A stretch of DNA of 64,000 bases from Nocardiopsis metallicus (GCF_014201115.1 NZ_JACHDO010000001.1:5456001-5520000), one strand, 5' to 3'; numbered from the stretch's first letter, positions 7,758 to 16,512 are shown. Numbers and translations: made by a program. The notes: generated by a model from the sequence alone, not told the origin.

Positions 7758-8657
7758 CTAGTGGGTCTGCTGGACCCGCTCCGCGGATCCGTTCCCAGTC
7801 TCCCCGTTGGCGGGGCCGTCTCCGTTCCCCGCCTCACCGCCACTGCCGTCACCGCCGTCGCCACCGTCGGCGCCGCCGTCGGCGCCGCCGTCAGTGCTCT
7901 CCCCGCCGGACTCGCGGGCATCGCGCAGCTCACGGCGGACGAGGACGACCCAGCCGACGACCACCACGACGGTGAACACCCACCACTGGAAGGCGTACGA
8001 GGCGCTCATCCCGATGTTCTCCTCGCGCAGGGCGACCCGCTCGGGGGCCTGCTCGGGCACGGGGTCCTGGGCGGTGAGCTCCACGTACCCGCCGTAGATC
8101 GGGTAGGGCAGCTCCTCGGCCAGCAGGTCCACGTCGACGAACATGATCTGGCCCTCGGGCATGCCGTCGCGGTTGCGCAGCCCGGTGTTCTCCTCGGTCT
8201 CGCCGAAGTGCAGGCGCCCGGTTACCTCGACCTCGCCCTCGGGGACCGGCGGCGCGTCGGGGGTGTCCTGGGCGTTCTCACCACGCTCGATCCAACCGCG
8301 GTTGACCAGGACCGCGGTGCCGTCCTCGGTGACCAGCGGTGTGAGGACGTGGAAACCCACCCCGTGTCCCTGGGAACTGTCCCGGTTGCGCAGCAGAACC
8401 TCGTTGTCCTGGTCCCAGGTGCCGGTGGCCTCGACCGTGCGCCAGCGGTCGGCCGGGGCGACGTCCGAGCCCACGGAGGCGAGTTGGTCGACGGCCACGG
8501 GTTCGGCGGCGACGTTGTCGCGCTGGAGGTTGACCGAGGCACTGCGCTGTTCGGCCCGGTCCAGCTGCCAGAACCCCAACCAGATGAAGGCGGGCACAAG
8601 AATCACGACCAACGCGTGGAAGGCCATCATGCGTGAGGAGAACAGGACTTTGAGCAC
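7758..8657 (-). CDS. SURF1-family cytochrome oxidase assembly protein
   Basis: A 299-residue membrane protein of the SURF1 family, which helps assemble haem-copper cytochrome oxidase. TM1 lies at the N-terminus (FHALVVILVPAFIWLGFWQL with the following DRA, a SURF1 hallmark). The periplasmic part contains LVNRGWI and VEVTGRLHF. TM2 is WWVFTVVVVVGWVVLV near residue 240. A Gly/Asp/Ser-rich low-complexity tail of about 45 residues follows. The GTG at 8657 is used because the upstream frame is Arg/Gly-rich and unlike the family. Its TAG stop overlaps the CTAG flanking the insertion sequence, so the native stop survives at the junction. Confidence 0.85.
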   Translation of the reverse strand: MLKVLFSSRMMAFHALVVILVPAFIWLGFWQLDRAEQRSASVNLQRDNVAAEPVAVDQLASVGSDVAPADRWRTVEATGTWDQDNEVLLRNRDSSQGHGVGFHVLTPLVTEDGTAVLVNRGWIERGENAQDTPDAPPVPEGEVEVTGRLHFGETEENTGLRNRDGMPEGQIMFVDVDLLAEELPYPIYGGYVELTAQDPVPEQAPERVALREENIGMSASYAFQWWVFTVVVVVGWVVLVRRELRDARESGGESTDGGADGGADGGDGGDGSGGEAGNGDGPANGETGNGSAERVQQTH

Positions 8658-8784
8658 GTCTTCGAGGTTATGAGACGTTCCCGGCCGCCCCGCACCGCCC
8701 CCGCTTCGGCGCACTCCTCCGTGCCTTCCCCTACTCATTCGCCTCTGCGCCTTCTTCGTGTACCCGCCCTCCGCACACGCGGGC

Positions 8785-8811
8785 GGGGCCGCCGGTCTCC
8801 CCGGCGGCCCC
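8785..8811 (-). terminator. Terminator downstream of the chaplin gene
   Basis: Perfect 11-bp stem (GGGGCCGCCGG / CCGGCGGCCCC) with a 5-nt loop, about 65 bp past the chaplin stop codon on the minus strand and upstream of SURF1. Confidence 0.7.
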
Positions 8812-8876
8812 GTGTCACGAACCTCTCACTCGCCCTGCCCGGGCGTTCTCGTACCCTGCCCGTGCATCACCGCGTC

Positions 8877-9926
8877 CTAGTCGTCGGCGGCAGCGGCCTT
8901 GCGCTTGCGGGCGAAGTACAGCCCGGCGCCACCGGCGCCGACGGCGGCCACGGCGGCGGCGATCAGACCGCCCAGAGCGCCACCGGTGACGGCGAGCTCC
9001 TCACCGGCCTGCTCCTTGGGGGCGGGCTTGTCGTCCTCTTCTTTCTCCTTGGGCTCCTCGGGCTTCTTCGGCTCCTCGGGGTCCTTCGGGTCCTTGGGGT
9101 CCTTCGGGTCCTTCGGCTCCTCTTCAGGGTCCTTGGGGTCCTCGGGGTCCTTCGGGTCCTTGGGGTCCTCGGGGTCGCCGCCATCGGAGATCTTTTGGAC
9201 GCAGGCGGCCTCGGCGATGCCCAGCACGGACACCGCGTTGCCGCAGATCTGCACGGCCGCGTCCACCGGGACCACGACCTGGTTTCCGCTGGCCACACCG
9301 CCCGAACCGTCGGTGCTGGTCTCGCCCTTTTTGTCCTGGTTGCCCTGGTTGTCCGGGGAGGCCTGGATGATGTTGATGATCGTGGTGCACTGGGCGCTGG
9401 AGGCGCCCAGGACGGCGACGGAGTTACCGCAGATGTCGATGGCGGCGTCGACGGGGACGACGATCTGGTTGCCGCTGGCCACGCCACCGGAGCCGTCGCT
9501 CATGGTGCTGGGGGCGTCCTCGGACTCCTCCTCCAGGGCCTCGACCACCTCCACGCACTCGGCCTGGGAGATCCCGGCCACGGCGACGGAGTTGCCGCAG
9601 GCGTCGATGGCGGCGTCGACGGGAAGGATGATCTGGTTGCCGCTGGCCACACCGCCCGAACCGTCGGTGGTGGCGCCGCCGCCCTGGCCGCTGCTCTCGT
9701 AGAGTACCTCGCTGACCTGGGTGCACTTGGCGCTGGAGATACCGAGGACGGCCAGTGCGTTACCGCACAGCTTGGCTTCGACGTCGACGGGGACGACAAT
9801 CTGGTTGCCGCTGCCCACGCCTCCGGAGCCGTCGGTCTCGGGGTTGGCGAACGCGGCGCTGAACGGCGCGAGCACCAGCCCCGCGGTCAGTGCGGTGGCG
9901 AAGGAGTAACGGAACGTGTTTCGCAT
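8877..9926 (-). CDS. Long chaplin with four chaplin domains and a sortase sorting signal
   Basis: A 349-residue secreted, wall-anchored protein. Residues 1-28 are a signal peptide ending AAFA. Four chaplin (DUF320) domains follow at about 37-74, 89-126, 147-184 and 208-245, each with the GSGNQ/ASGNQ start, a hydrophobic VPVD stretch, CGNxxxV and a second Cys, so each can form the family's disulfide. Residues 249-305 are a Pro/Asp/Lys/Glu spacer of DPKDP repeats, then the sorting motif LAVTG (311-315), a TM helix and a basic tail RKRK. LAxTG signals are used by class E sortases. Chaplins form amyloid-like surfactant films on aerial hyphae; the long forms are anchored to peptidoglycan. Most long chaplins carry two domains, so four is unusual. 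Confidence 0.93.
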   Translation of the reverse strand: MRNTFRYSFATALTAGLVLAPFSAAFANPETDGSGGVGSGNQIVVPVDVEAKLCGNALAVLGISSAKCTQVSEVLYESSGQGGGATTDGSGGVASGNQIILPVDAAIDACGNSVAVAGISQAECVEVVEALEEESEDAPSTMSDGSGGVASGNQIVVPVDAAIDICGNSVAVLGASSAQCTTIINIIQASPDNQGNQDKKGETSTDGSGGVASGNQVVVPVDAAVQICGNAVSVLGIAEAACVQKISDGGDPEDPKDPKDPEDPKDPEEEPKDPKDPKDPKDPEEPKKPEEPKEKEEDDKPAPKEQAGEELAVTGGALGGLIAAAVAAVGAGGAGLYFARKRKAAAADD

Positions 9927-10788
9927 GGTGCGGCTTGGACCTTTCACGAAGAACTGCCAGGGGATGCGCCGCATGGGGCGCGACTGCGTGTGACCGAAGC
10001 CGGCGCCGTCGGTGCGGTCGCCTCGGCACACACGGTGAGCGGACCCGTCCACGCGAGCTCTTCCACGAAGAACGCCGGGACGGCGGGGTGGCCCGCACAA
10101 ACAAACAAGGGTGACGGCTCGGTTCTTTCGGAGTTCTTTCCGGACCGAACTGCCAACGGACCGAAACGTTAGCAGCCCTGGAAGCCACGCAGGCCTTTTC
10201 CGGAAATGTTTACTCAGATCATGAACACGTTCTGCTTATATATAATTACCCAGCGAAGTAATAGCTGATCATGGACTTACTTGCAAGCACAAAGAGTTCC
10301 AAGTCAGCAACCCCCAGTGCCAATGGGGAGCAAAAAAGGCACACGCAGATCGACCGGGAAAGTCAACTAACGAACTTCGTAGATTAGTTCGACGCAACCA
10401 TCCCGACGCCTAATACCCTGCGCCCATAATTAAACCGAACGCACTTTATGCCCGAATGGTTCCACTGTCGGACCGCCACCCCTACCAGCCAGCCCGCGAC
10501 GACGTGCCGCAACCGGTGAAAACAACAAAACTGCTGGTCAGGAGCGCATACTCTGATGCCTGTCGGGTCAACCCGAGGTCAGGGCCCCGCCAACACCGCA
10601 CATCCGATCCACACTTCTCCCACGCCCCTCCCGCGCGCCACGAAGCGCGGAGGGTGAACGAAAGGTGACAGGTCAGGAGCCTGCCCCAGGCATCCATCCA
10701 GTCACGACGGCCAACCGGGATCAGCGGGACCGCGTCCAACAGGACGGACATGCCCTGCTGATTCCCCCCGCCCCACTGGAGCGCATGC
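9927..10788. other. 862-bp gene-free region between chaplin and capA, with AT-rich core
   Basis: No supported gene. The part next to the chaplin must hold its promoter. From about 10190 to 10455 base composition falls sharply, with runs such as TATATATAATTACC near 10238, unlike the surrounding high-GC DNA. An inverted repeat CGAACT-N9-AGTTCG lies at about 10373-10393. The rest (10456-10788) is ordinary GC and precedes the CapA-like gene. Confidence 0.6.
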
Positions 10789-11922
10789 ATGAACCCCGAA
10801 CGCCCGTGCCCACGTACGCGCAGGATCCTCGCGGCCGGTGCCGCGGCCCTCACGCTCACCCTCGCCGCCTCCTGTTCCACGGCCGACGACCCGGACCCGC
10901 TCGGGGAAGGGGCCATCGCCCCGGACACCGAGGAGAGCGAGGGGAACGTCGAGGTCCAGGCCTCGGCCGAGGCCTCCTCGGAGCCCCTCACCATCGCCTT
11001 CGGCGGTGACGTGATGTTCGAGGGCATGCTCCGCCCCCGGCTGGACGACCCCGCCACCGCCCTCGACCCCATCTCCGAACAGCTCTCCGCCGCCGACCTC
11101 GCCATGGTCAACCTGGAGACCGCCGTCACCGAGGGCGGCACCCCCGTCCCGGGCAAGGACTTCGTCTTCCGTGCGCCCGCCAGCGCGCTGGAGGCGCTGG
11201 ACGCCGCCGGCGTGGACGTGGCCACCGTCGCCAACAACCACGGCATGGACTTCGGCGAGGACGGTCTGCTGGACACCCTCGACAACGGGGACGCCTCACC
11301 CGTCGCGCTGGTGGGCGCGGGCCGGGACATCGACGAGGCCTACGCGCCGCACGTGGCCGAGGTCAACGGCCAGAGCGTGGCCATGTTCGGCGCCACCGAC
11401 GTGCTCGACGACCACCTCATCCCCGCGTGGACCGCGGGCGAGGGCAAGCCCGGCCTGGCCTCCACCAAGTTCGAGATGAAGGACCGCATGGTCCAGGCGG
11501 TCTCCGAGGCCGCTGACGAGCACGACAACGTCGTGGTGTTCCTGCACTGGGGGCTGGAGGGCGCGCACTGCCCGCTCCCGCACGCGCCGGAGCTGGCCGA
11601 TGACCTCATCGCGGCGGGCGCCACCGCCGTGGTCGGCGGGCACGCGCACGTGCTCTCCCCCGGCGGCTTCCAGGGCAACGCCTACGTGCACTACGGCCTG
11701 AGCAACTTCGTGTTCTACAACTTCAGCGGCCCGACCGCCGAGACCGGTGTACTGACCCTGACCTTCGACCAGGGCAACGTCCTGGAGGCCGACTGGGCCC
11801 CGGCGCAGATCCAGGGCGGTGTACCGGTCCCCTACGAGGGAGAGGCCGCCGAGCAGGCCCACCAGACCTGGGTGGACATGCGCCAGGAGTGCGGCCTGCC
11901 GCTCGCCGACTCCCCGGCCTAG
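10789..11922 (+). CDS. CapA-family lipoprotein (metallophosphatase-like fold)
   Basis: A 377-residue lipoprotein. The lipobox LAASC places the lipidated Cys at residue 29. The CapA/PgsA domain has FGGDVMFEGM, MVNLETAVT, VANNHGMDFGEDGL, FLHWGLE and VGGHAHVLSPGG, the metallophosphatase-like blocks of the family. In Bacillus CapA acts in poly-gamma-glutamate export, but actinobacterial homologues occur without the capBC genes, as here, so the substrate is unknown. The ATG at 10789 has GGAG about 8 nt upstream; an out-of-frame ATG overlaps at 10785. A hairpin terminator follows the stop. Confidence 0.88.
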   Translation: MNPERPCPRTRRILAAGAAALTLTLAASCSTADDPDPLGEGAIAPDTEESEGNVEVQASAEASSEPLTIAFGGDVMFEGMLRPRLDDPATALDPISEQLSAADLAMVNLETAVTEGGTPVPGKDFVFRAPASALEALDAAGVDVATVANNHGMDFGEDGLLDTLDNGDASPVALVGAGRDIDEAYAPHVAEVNGQSVAMFGATDVLDDHLIPAWTAGEGKPGLASTKFEMKDRMVQAVSEAADEHDNVVVFLHWGLEGAHCPLPHAPELADDLIAAGATAVVGGHAHVLSPGGFQGNAYVHYGLSNFVFYNFSGPTAETGVLTLTFDQGNVLEADWAPAQIQGGVPVPYEGEAAEQAHQTWVDMRQECGLPLADSPA

Positions 11923-11928
11923 CGCGCT

Positions 11929-11956
11929 GGGGCCGGACTCACAGGGGTCCGGCCCC
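11929..11956. terminator. Terminator shared by converging capA-like and regulator genes
   Basis: Perfect 10-bp stem (GGGGCCGGAC / GTCCGGCCCC) with an 8-nt loop, placed between the stop codons at 11922 and 11960, so it can serve both strands. Confidence 0.75.
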
Positions 11957-11959
11957 TGC

Positions 11960-13090
11960 TCATGTGCCCTCATCCCCCTGTTGTTCCGTCGGCACCCTGT
12001 TCCCCGGCGGCCGCCCGTTCCCCGGTGATCCCCCGGACTCGATCATGGGAGCCAGGCCGTCGATCAGATGCGCCATCCCGAGGGCGAAGGTCCGGTCGAT
12101 GTCGAACTCGGGCGGGGCGGAGACCCTGAACATGTTCGGATAGCGGGCCTCGTCGAGCGTGAGCTCGGCCCCCTTCCCCGCCCAGAACTCCGCGGAGTCC
12201 GTCCCCGTCTCGCGCTCCATCTCCTTGACCTGCGAGACCTGCAGTGCCATGCCCGACATGTAGGCCGTGAGGATCGTGATGACGCGCAGCCCGTCATCGG
12301 GTGAACAGCCGCGGTCGACCAACAGGCCCAAGACCCACTCGCCGTACGCCAGGAGCTTCTCCGACATGACCGGCCGGGTGACCGTGACCAGGGTGGCGAG
12401 CCACGGATGGGCCCGGTAGACGGCCCACTCCCGCTGTTGGAGCACTTCGACGGCCTGCCGCCAATCCCAGTCCGAGGGGACCGGATCGGGCAGCTCCACC
12501 TCGGTGTAGACCTCGTCGACCATCTCCCGCAGCAGTTCGTCCTTGTTGTCGATGTGCCGGTACAGCGCCATGGTGCTCACCCGGAGTTCGGTGGAGACCC
12601 TGCGCATGGACAGACCGCTGAGCCCCTCCTCGTCAGCCACGGTGATGGCCGCGCGGACGACGGCTGCGCGGGTCAGGGCGGTGTCGGGGGCGGGACGGTC
12701 CCGCCCGTCGATCGCCGCGCGCAAGCTGGCCCGTCTCTCCTCCGCCCCGGGGTACTCCCGCCGTTTCTCCGCATCATGACGTTCCTGGCGAGGCGGTTGA
12801 CCCGACGACCGGCTCGGGGCCCGGCCCAGCGGCCCAGGAGGCACCGGGCCGGCCTCAGCGGCCCTCCGGACCACGGTGCCCACTCCGCGTACCGCCTCCA
12901 CCAGACCCGCCTGGCGTAGTGCGGAGAGCGCCTTGGTGGCGGTGGCCATGGCCACCCCCCACTCCCGGGTGATCTCCCGGGTGGAGGGCACCCGGTCGCC
13001 CGGCTGCAGCTCTCCCCCGGCGATGCGCGCCCGGATGTCCGCGACGACCCGCGCGTACGGGGGAAGCTCCCCTCTCGCGTCCGCTGCCAT
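11960..13090 (-). CDS. GntR-TetR fusion transcriptional regulator
   Basis: A 376-residue protein with two DNA-binding modules. Residues 10-75 form a GntR winged helix (VADIRARIAGGELQPGDRVP, then STREITREWGVAMATATKAL and GLVEAVRGVGTVV). A charged linker runs to about 130. A TetR helix-turn-helix follows (ADEEGLSGLSMRRVSTELRV, then STMALYRHIDNKDELL), with a TetR C-terminal ligand-binding domain (residues 190-340). The architecture recurs in actinomycetes. It is divergent from the DUF418 membrane protein, and palindromic sites lie between them, so it probably represses that gene and itself. AAGGGGA precedes the ATG. Confidence 0.9.
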   Translation of the reverse strand: MAADARGELPPYARVVADIRARIAGGELQPGDRVPSTREITREWGVAMATATKALSALRQAGLVEAVRGVGTVVRRAAEAGPVPPGPLGRAPSRSSGQPPRQERHDAEKRREYPGAEERRASLRAAIDGRDRPAPDTALTRAAVVRAAITVADEEGLSGLSMRRVSTELRVSTMALYRHIDNKDELLREMVDEVYTEVELPDPVPSDWDWRQAVEVLQQREWAVYRAHPWLATLVTVTRPVMSEKLLAYGEWVLGLLVDRGCSPDDGLRVITILTAYMSGMALQVSQVKEMERETGTDSAEFWAGKGAELTLDEARYPNMFRVSAPPEFDIDRTFALGMAHLIDGLAPMIESGGSPGNGRPPGNRVPTEQQGDEGT

Positions 13091-13147
13091 CCGTTCCCCT
13101 TCGTTCCGAACCCACCCGGAATCCCTGCGACCCGAGGACTCAGCGTA

Positions 13148-13156
13148 CTAGTGCAC
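13148..13156. promoter_or_regulatory. Operator-like half-palindrome CTAGTGCAC
   Basis: Nine of the twelve bases of the palindrome at 13230, 82 bp away, in the same intergenic region. CTAG is a rare tetranucleotide in such DNA, so a repeated CTAGTGCAC is unlikely to be chance. Confidence 0.55.
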
Positions 13157-13229
13157 CCGTGCGCGCCGGAACCCCCAGCACCCCGGCGGCCACCCCCTCG
13201 GGAACGACCGAATCACCGCCACACTCCCC

Positions 13230-13241
13230 CTAGTGCACTAG
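13230..13241. promoter_or_regulatory. Operator palindrome CTAGTGCACTAG
   Basis: A perfect 12-bp palindrome in the divergent spacer between the GntR-TetR regulator and the DUF418 gene. It is the natural candidate binding site for the fusion regulator; binding is inferred from position and symmetry. Confidence 0.7.
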
Positions 13242-13402
13242 TGCCCAATCGCAAAGAACTCCATGAAATAAGGGTTTTCAAGGCTCCGACTCTGTGTTTA
13301 TCTTGTACGCAGAACCCGGTTTGCCCGAAAGTACACCACCCGGGACTCAAGACGCGTACAGCGTCTCATCCGTTTTTCGAACCCACGGCCCCGGAGGCCA
13401 CC

Positions 13403-14581
13403 ATGCCCCACACCCCCACGACCGGGTCCCCCAACCCAGCCACCACGACCAGTGCCACCAGCGCGCTCCCGCTCGACCGCCGCTCCCTCGCACCCGACCT
13501 GGCCCGGGGTGTGATGCTCCTGTTCATCGCGCTCGCACACACGCACATCTTCGCCATGATCATCAGTGGCGGGGAGGCCCTCGGGTCCACCGCGGACCAG
13601 ATCGCCACCGCGGGCAACGCCATGTTCGTCGAACTCCGCGCCTATCCGATGTTCGCGGCGCTCTTCGGCTACGGCCTCGCCCAGATCTACCGCCGCCGGA
13701 CCGAACAGGGGCACGAGTGGCCCTGGGTGCGCGCCCTGCTGCGCCGCCGGAGCCGATGGCTGATCGTCTTCGGCGTGGTGCACGCGGCGCTGCTGTTCTT
13801 CGGCGACATCCTGGCCGTGTACGGCCTGCTGGCGCTGATCTTCGTCGGGGTGCTGCGCTTCCGGGACCGGACACTCGTCGTCCTGGCCGTGCTCTGGGTG
13901 CCCCTGGGCGCGACCATCCAGGGAGTGGTCGCCGCCGAGCAGGCCATGACGGGCCAGAGCATCTTCCTTCCGATGGGCGACGGGTTCGTGGAAGAGCTCG
14001 TCTTCCGCCTGACCATGTACGCGATGATCGCTCCGGTCATGGTGATCAGCACCGTCGTCCCCTTCCTGGTAGGGATCCTGGCGGCACGGCACCGTGTGTT
14101 GGAGGAGCCCCGGCGGCACCTGAAGCTGCTCCGCGGCGCCGCCTTCGCCGGTCTCCCGCTGGGGGTGCTGGGCGGTCTGCCCCTCGCCCTGATCAAGGCC
14201 GAGGTCTGGCCCGGGTACTCCCCGCTGGACGCCATGTTCGCCGGCGGTCTCCACCAAGTGGCCGGCTACGCGGCCGGATTCGGCTACGCGGCGCTGATCG
14301 CGCTGATCGCCGTGCGCCTGTCCGACCGACGGGGTCCGATCACCAACGCGCTGGAGGCGCTGGGACAGCGGTCCCTGACCTTCTACCTGGCGCAGTCGGC
14401 GGTGTGGGCGGCGCTGTTCGCCTCCTACACGCTCCACTTCCAGCTCACCTCTCCGGCCCTGGCCGCGGGTATCGCGGTGGCCGTGTGGCTGACCACGGTG
14501 GTCCTCGCCGATCTCATGCGCCGCCGGAACACGCGAGGACCGGCCGAGGTCGCGCTGCGCCGTCTCACCTACCGCTCGTGA
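13403..14581 (+). CDS. DUF418-family integral membrane protein
   Basis: A 392-residue, roughly 10-TM protein. It begins with a short Thr/Pro-rich tail, then DLARGVMLLFIALAHTHIFA, and ends with a conserved QRSLTFYLAQSAVWAAL segment and LRRLTYRS, which is the usual DUF418 C-terminal block. The family's function is unknown; related acyltransferase-3 folds suggest modification or transport at the membrane. GGAGG at 13393 sits 5 nt before the chosen ATG. It is divergent from, and probably controlled by, the GntR-TetR protein. Confidence 0.85.
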   Translation: MPHTPTTGSPNPATTTSATSALPLDRRSLAPDLARGVMLLFIALAHTHIFAMIISGGEALGSTADQIATAGNAMFVELRAYPMFAALFGYGLAQIYRRRTEQGHEWPWVRALLRRRSRWLIVFGVVHAALLFFGDILAVYGLLALIFVGVLRFRDRTLVVLAVLWVPLGATIQGVVAAEQAMTGQSIFLPMGDGFVEELVFRLTMYAMIAPVMVISTVVPFLVGILAARHRVLEEPRRHLKLLRGAAFAGLPLGVLGGLPLALIKAEVWPGYSPLDAMFAGGLHQVAGYAAGFGYAALIALIAVRLSDRRGPITNALEALGQRSLTFYLAQSAVWAALFASYTLHFQLTSPALAAGIAVAVWLTTVVLADLMRRRNTRGPAEVALRRLTYRS

Positions 14582-14621
14582 CGCACCTACGGGTGGAAGC
14601 CCGCCTACGGGCCGACCCCGC

Positions 14622-15698
14622 CTACAGGCCGTGCCGCGCGGCCACCGCGTCGATCTCGGCCAGCAGCTCACGACGGCGGGCCGCGCCCAGGTAGGAGGCG
14701 TGCACGCCGTTGCGGGCCAGCCGCACCAGCCCGTCCGGCCCCACCAGGTCGTACGCGATCTCGTACTCACCGGTCAGGTCGCTGCCGAACAGGGTGGGGT
14801 CGTCGCTGTTGAGGGTGACCAGCAGCCCCGAGTCGAGCATGGCGGGCAGCGGGTGGTCCTCGATCCGGTCCACCACACGCGTGCAGATGTTGGAGGTGGG
14901 GCTGACGTCCACCGGAACCTGCGCGTCCACCAGCCGTTCCAACAGGTCGGGGTCCTTCATCGTGTCGATGCCGTGCCCGATCCGCTCTGCTCCCAGCAGG
15001 TCCAGCGCCTCCCGGACCCGTTCCGGCCCGGCCTGCTCACCCGCGTGCGGGAGACTGGCCAGCCCGGCCGCCCGGGCCCGGCCGAACACCTCCGCGTACT
15101 GTCCGAGCGGAGTCTCCACCCCGCCGACCCCGAACCCCACCACGCTCGGCGGGCCGTCCCGGAGCACCGCCTCGACCGTCTCCTCCGCAGTCTGGACTCC
15201 GAAGTCGGCGGGGAAGTCGGGGATCCACCTCAGCTGGATGCCGTGCTCGCGTTCGGCCTCCCTGCGAGCCTGCTCGATCCCGTCGAAGACCACCTTCGCC
15301 GGGACCCCGCGCATCAGGTGGGCGTACAGGCTCACGTGCACCTCCGCGTAGCGCACGTTCTGGGCGGCCAGCCGTTCGGCGACGACCGACGTCAGCAGGG
15401 CGAAGTCGGCTTCGTCCCGGAGCGTGCGCACCGAGGCCAGGTAGACCTCGACGAAGTGCGGGAAGTCGGTGAAGGCGTACCACTCCCGGAGCTCCTCCAG
15501 GGTGTCCGGGATGCCCGCCACCCGGTGCCGTCTGGCCAGTTCGAAGAGGGTTTCGGCGGGCATTGAGCCCTCGAGGTGAACGTGCAGCTCGACCTTGGGC
15601 AGGTCCCGGACGAGCTGGCCGGCGAGCGGGAGGGCTGGCGGGGCGGCGAGCGGTCCGGCGCAGGCCTGGGAATCGGGGGACTGGGAGTTCTGATCCAT
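14622..15698 (-). CDS. add: Adenosine deaminase
   Basis: A 358-residue TIM-barrel zinc hydrolase turning adenosine (or 2'-deoxyadenosine) into inosine. Metal and substrate motifs are all present: ELHVHLEGS (zinc ligands and substrate), SLPHAGEQ (His and Glu), IGHGID (catalytic His) and LNSDDPTLFG (zinc Asp). The length is normal. A Gln/Ser/Pro-rich tail of about 25 residues precedes the domain. It converges with the DUF418 gene across a 40-bp gap. Some relatives of this fold act on other aminopurines or adenine, so exact specificity is not proven. Confidence 0.92.
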   Translation of the reverse strand: MDQNSQSPDSQACAGPLAAPPALPLAGQLVRDLPKVELHVHLEGSMPAETLFELARRHRVAGIPDTLEELREWYAFTDFPHFVEVYLASVRTLRDEADFALLTSVVAERLAAQNVRYAEVHVSLYAHLMRGVPAKVVFDGIEQARREAEREHGIQLRWIPDFPADFGVQTAEETVEAVLRDGPPSVVGFGVGGVETPLGQYAEVFGRARAAGLASLPHAGEQAGPERVREALDLLGAERIGHGIDTMKDPDLLERLVDAQVPVDVSPTSNICTRVVDRIEDHPLPAMLDSGLLVTLNSDDPTLFGSDLTGEYEIAYDLVGPDGLVRLARNGVHASYLGAARRRELLAEIDAVAARHGL

Positions 15699-15885
15699 AG
15701 CGCCAACCTAGAAGCGCGGGGTGACCGGTGGCCACCGCTGGGGGTCCGGGGTGGGCAACCTGACGAAAGTTGGGCAACTCCGCCGCGAGGCGCTGACCAA
15801 AGAGCATGGTGTGGCCCGGGTCCCTCTCCCTAGTTTGGGGACCACTAGCCCAGCGGCACGGCACCCCGAGACGAAGGCCCAGATC

Positions 15886-16512
15886 ATGACCACCCAGCCC
15901 ACCGCTCCCCGCCCCACCGGCTCCCAGATCCTCGGCGCCCGGACCCAGATCTACGCGCGGAGCAGCCCCGGTGGTTACGCCCTCCGCGGCGCTGCCCTGG
16001 CCGCTGTGGGCACCGTGCTGCTCGCCGCTACCGCCGCCTCGCCGTCCCTGGCCGCTCCGGGCAGCGTTCCGGGTTGGACCCTGATCGGGATCCTGGGCGC
16101 GACGCTCGTCGGTGCGCTGCTGGTCGGGCTGCCCATGTACTTCCACGCGAGGGCCCTGCCCGAGACCGGGGAGACCGACCCGGTCCGGTACGCCTCGGCC
16201 AAGCTCCAGGCCGCTTCCGGAGAACTCGGCCCGGACCCGGCCACCAACCGCCTGGCCCGCCGGCTGTCCGACCGGCTCGTACACAACAGCAACCCGGCGT
16301 ACTCCTTGACCGGGCTGGTCGTCGCCCTGGCGTTCGTCGCCCTCCTCCCCATGGCCGACGTCATCGGCCCCGGATTCGACCCCCGGAACCTGATCCGGCT
16401 CACGCCCGCCTTCGTGTTCCTCGTCGCCTTCGCCCTCGTCTACTCCTACGCCAAGACGCAGCACGCACGCTTCAAGGCGTTCCGTGAGAGCTACGACGCC
16501 GCGAACGGCTGA
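15886..16512 (+). CDS. Small integral membrane protein, unrecognised
   Basis: A 208-residue protein I do not recognise. It has a polar N-terminus and a TM pair at about residues 33-75 (GAALAAVGTVLLAATAA and LIGILGATLVGALLVGLPMY). A hydrophilic middle of about 60 residues (ARALPETGETDPVRYASAKL onward) is followed by a second TM pair (GLVVALAFVALLPMADVI and FVFLVAFALVYSYA). Such 2+2 TM layouts occur in sensor-like or stress proteins, but no motif supports a role. The ATG at 15886 is the first methionine before the hydrophobic core; in-frame upstream codons extend to about 15721. Confidence 0.65.
   Translation: MTTQPTAPRPTGSQILGARTQIYARSSPGGYALRGAALAAVGTVLLAATAASPSLAAPGSVPGWTLIGILGATLVGALLVGLPMYFHARALPETGETDPVRYASAKLQAASGELGPDPATNRLARRLSDRLVHNSNPAYSLTGLVVALAFVALLPMADVIGPGFDPRNLIRLTPAFVFLVAFALVYSYAKTQHARFKAFRESYDAANG

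Noticed and set aside
9030..9180. Short tandem repeats in the chaplin gene considered as a CRISPR-like array
   Set aside because: The repeats encode in-frame DPKDP units of variable spacing within one protein; there are no spacers or cas genes.
10456..10668. 70-codon frame upstream of the CapA-like gene
   Set aside because: No ribosome-binding site, no motif, and codon use unlike neighbours; treated as spacer.
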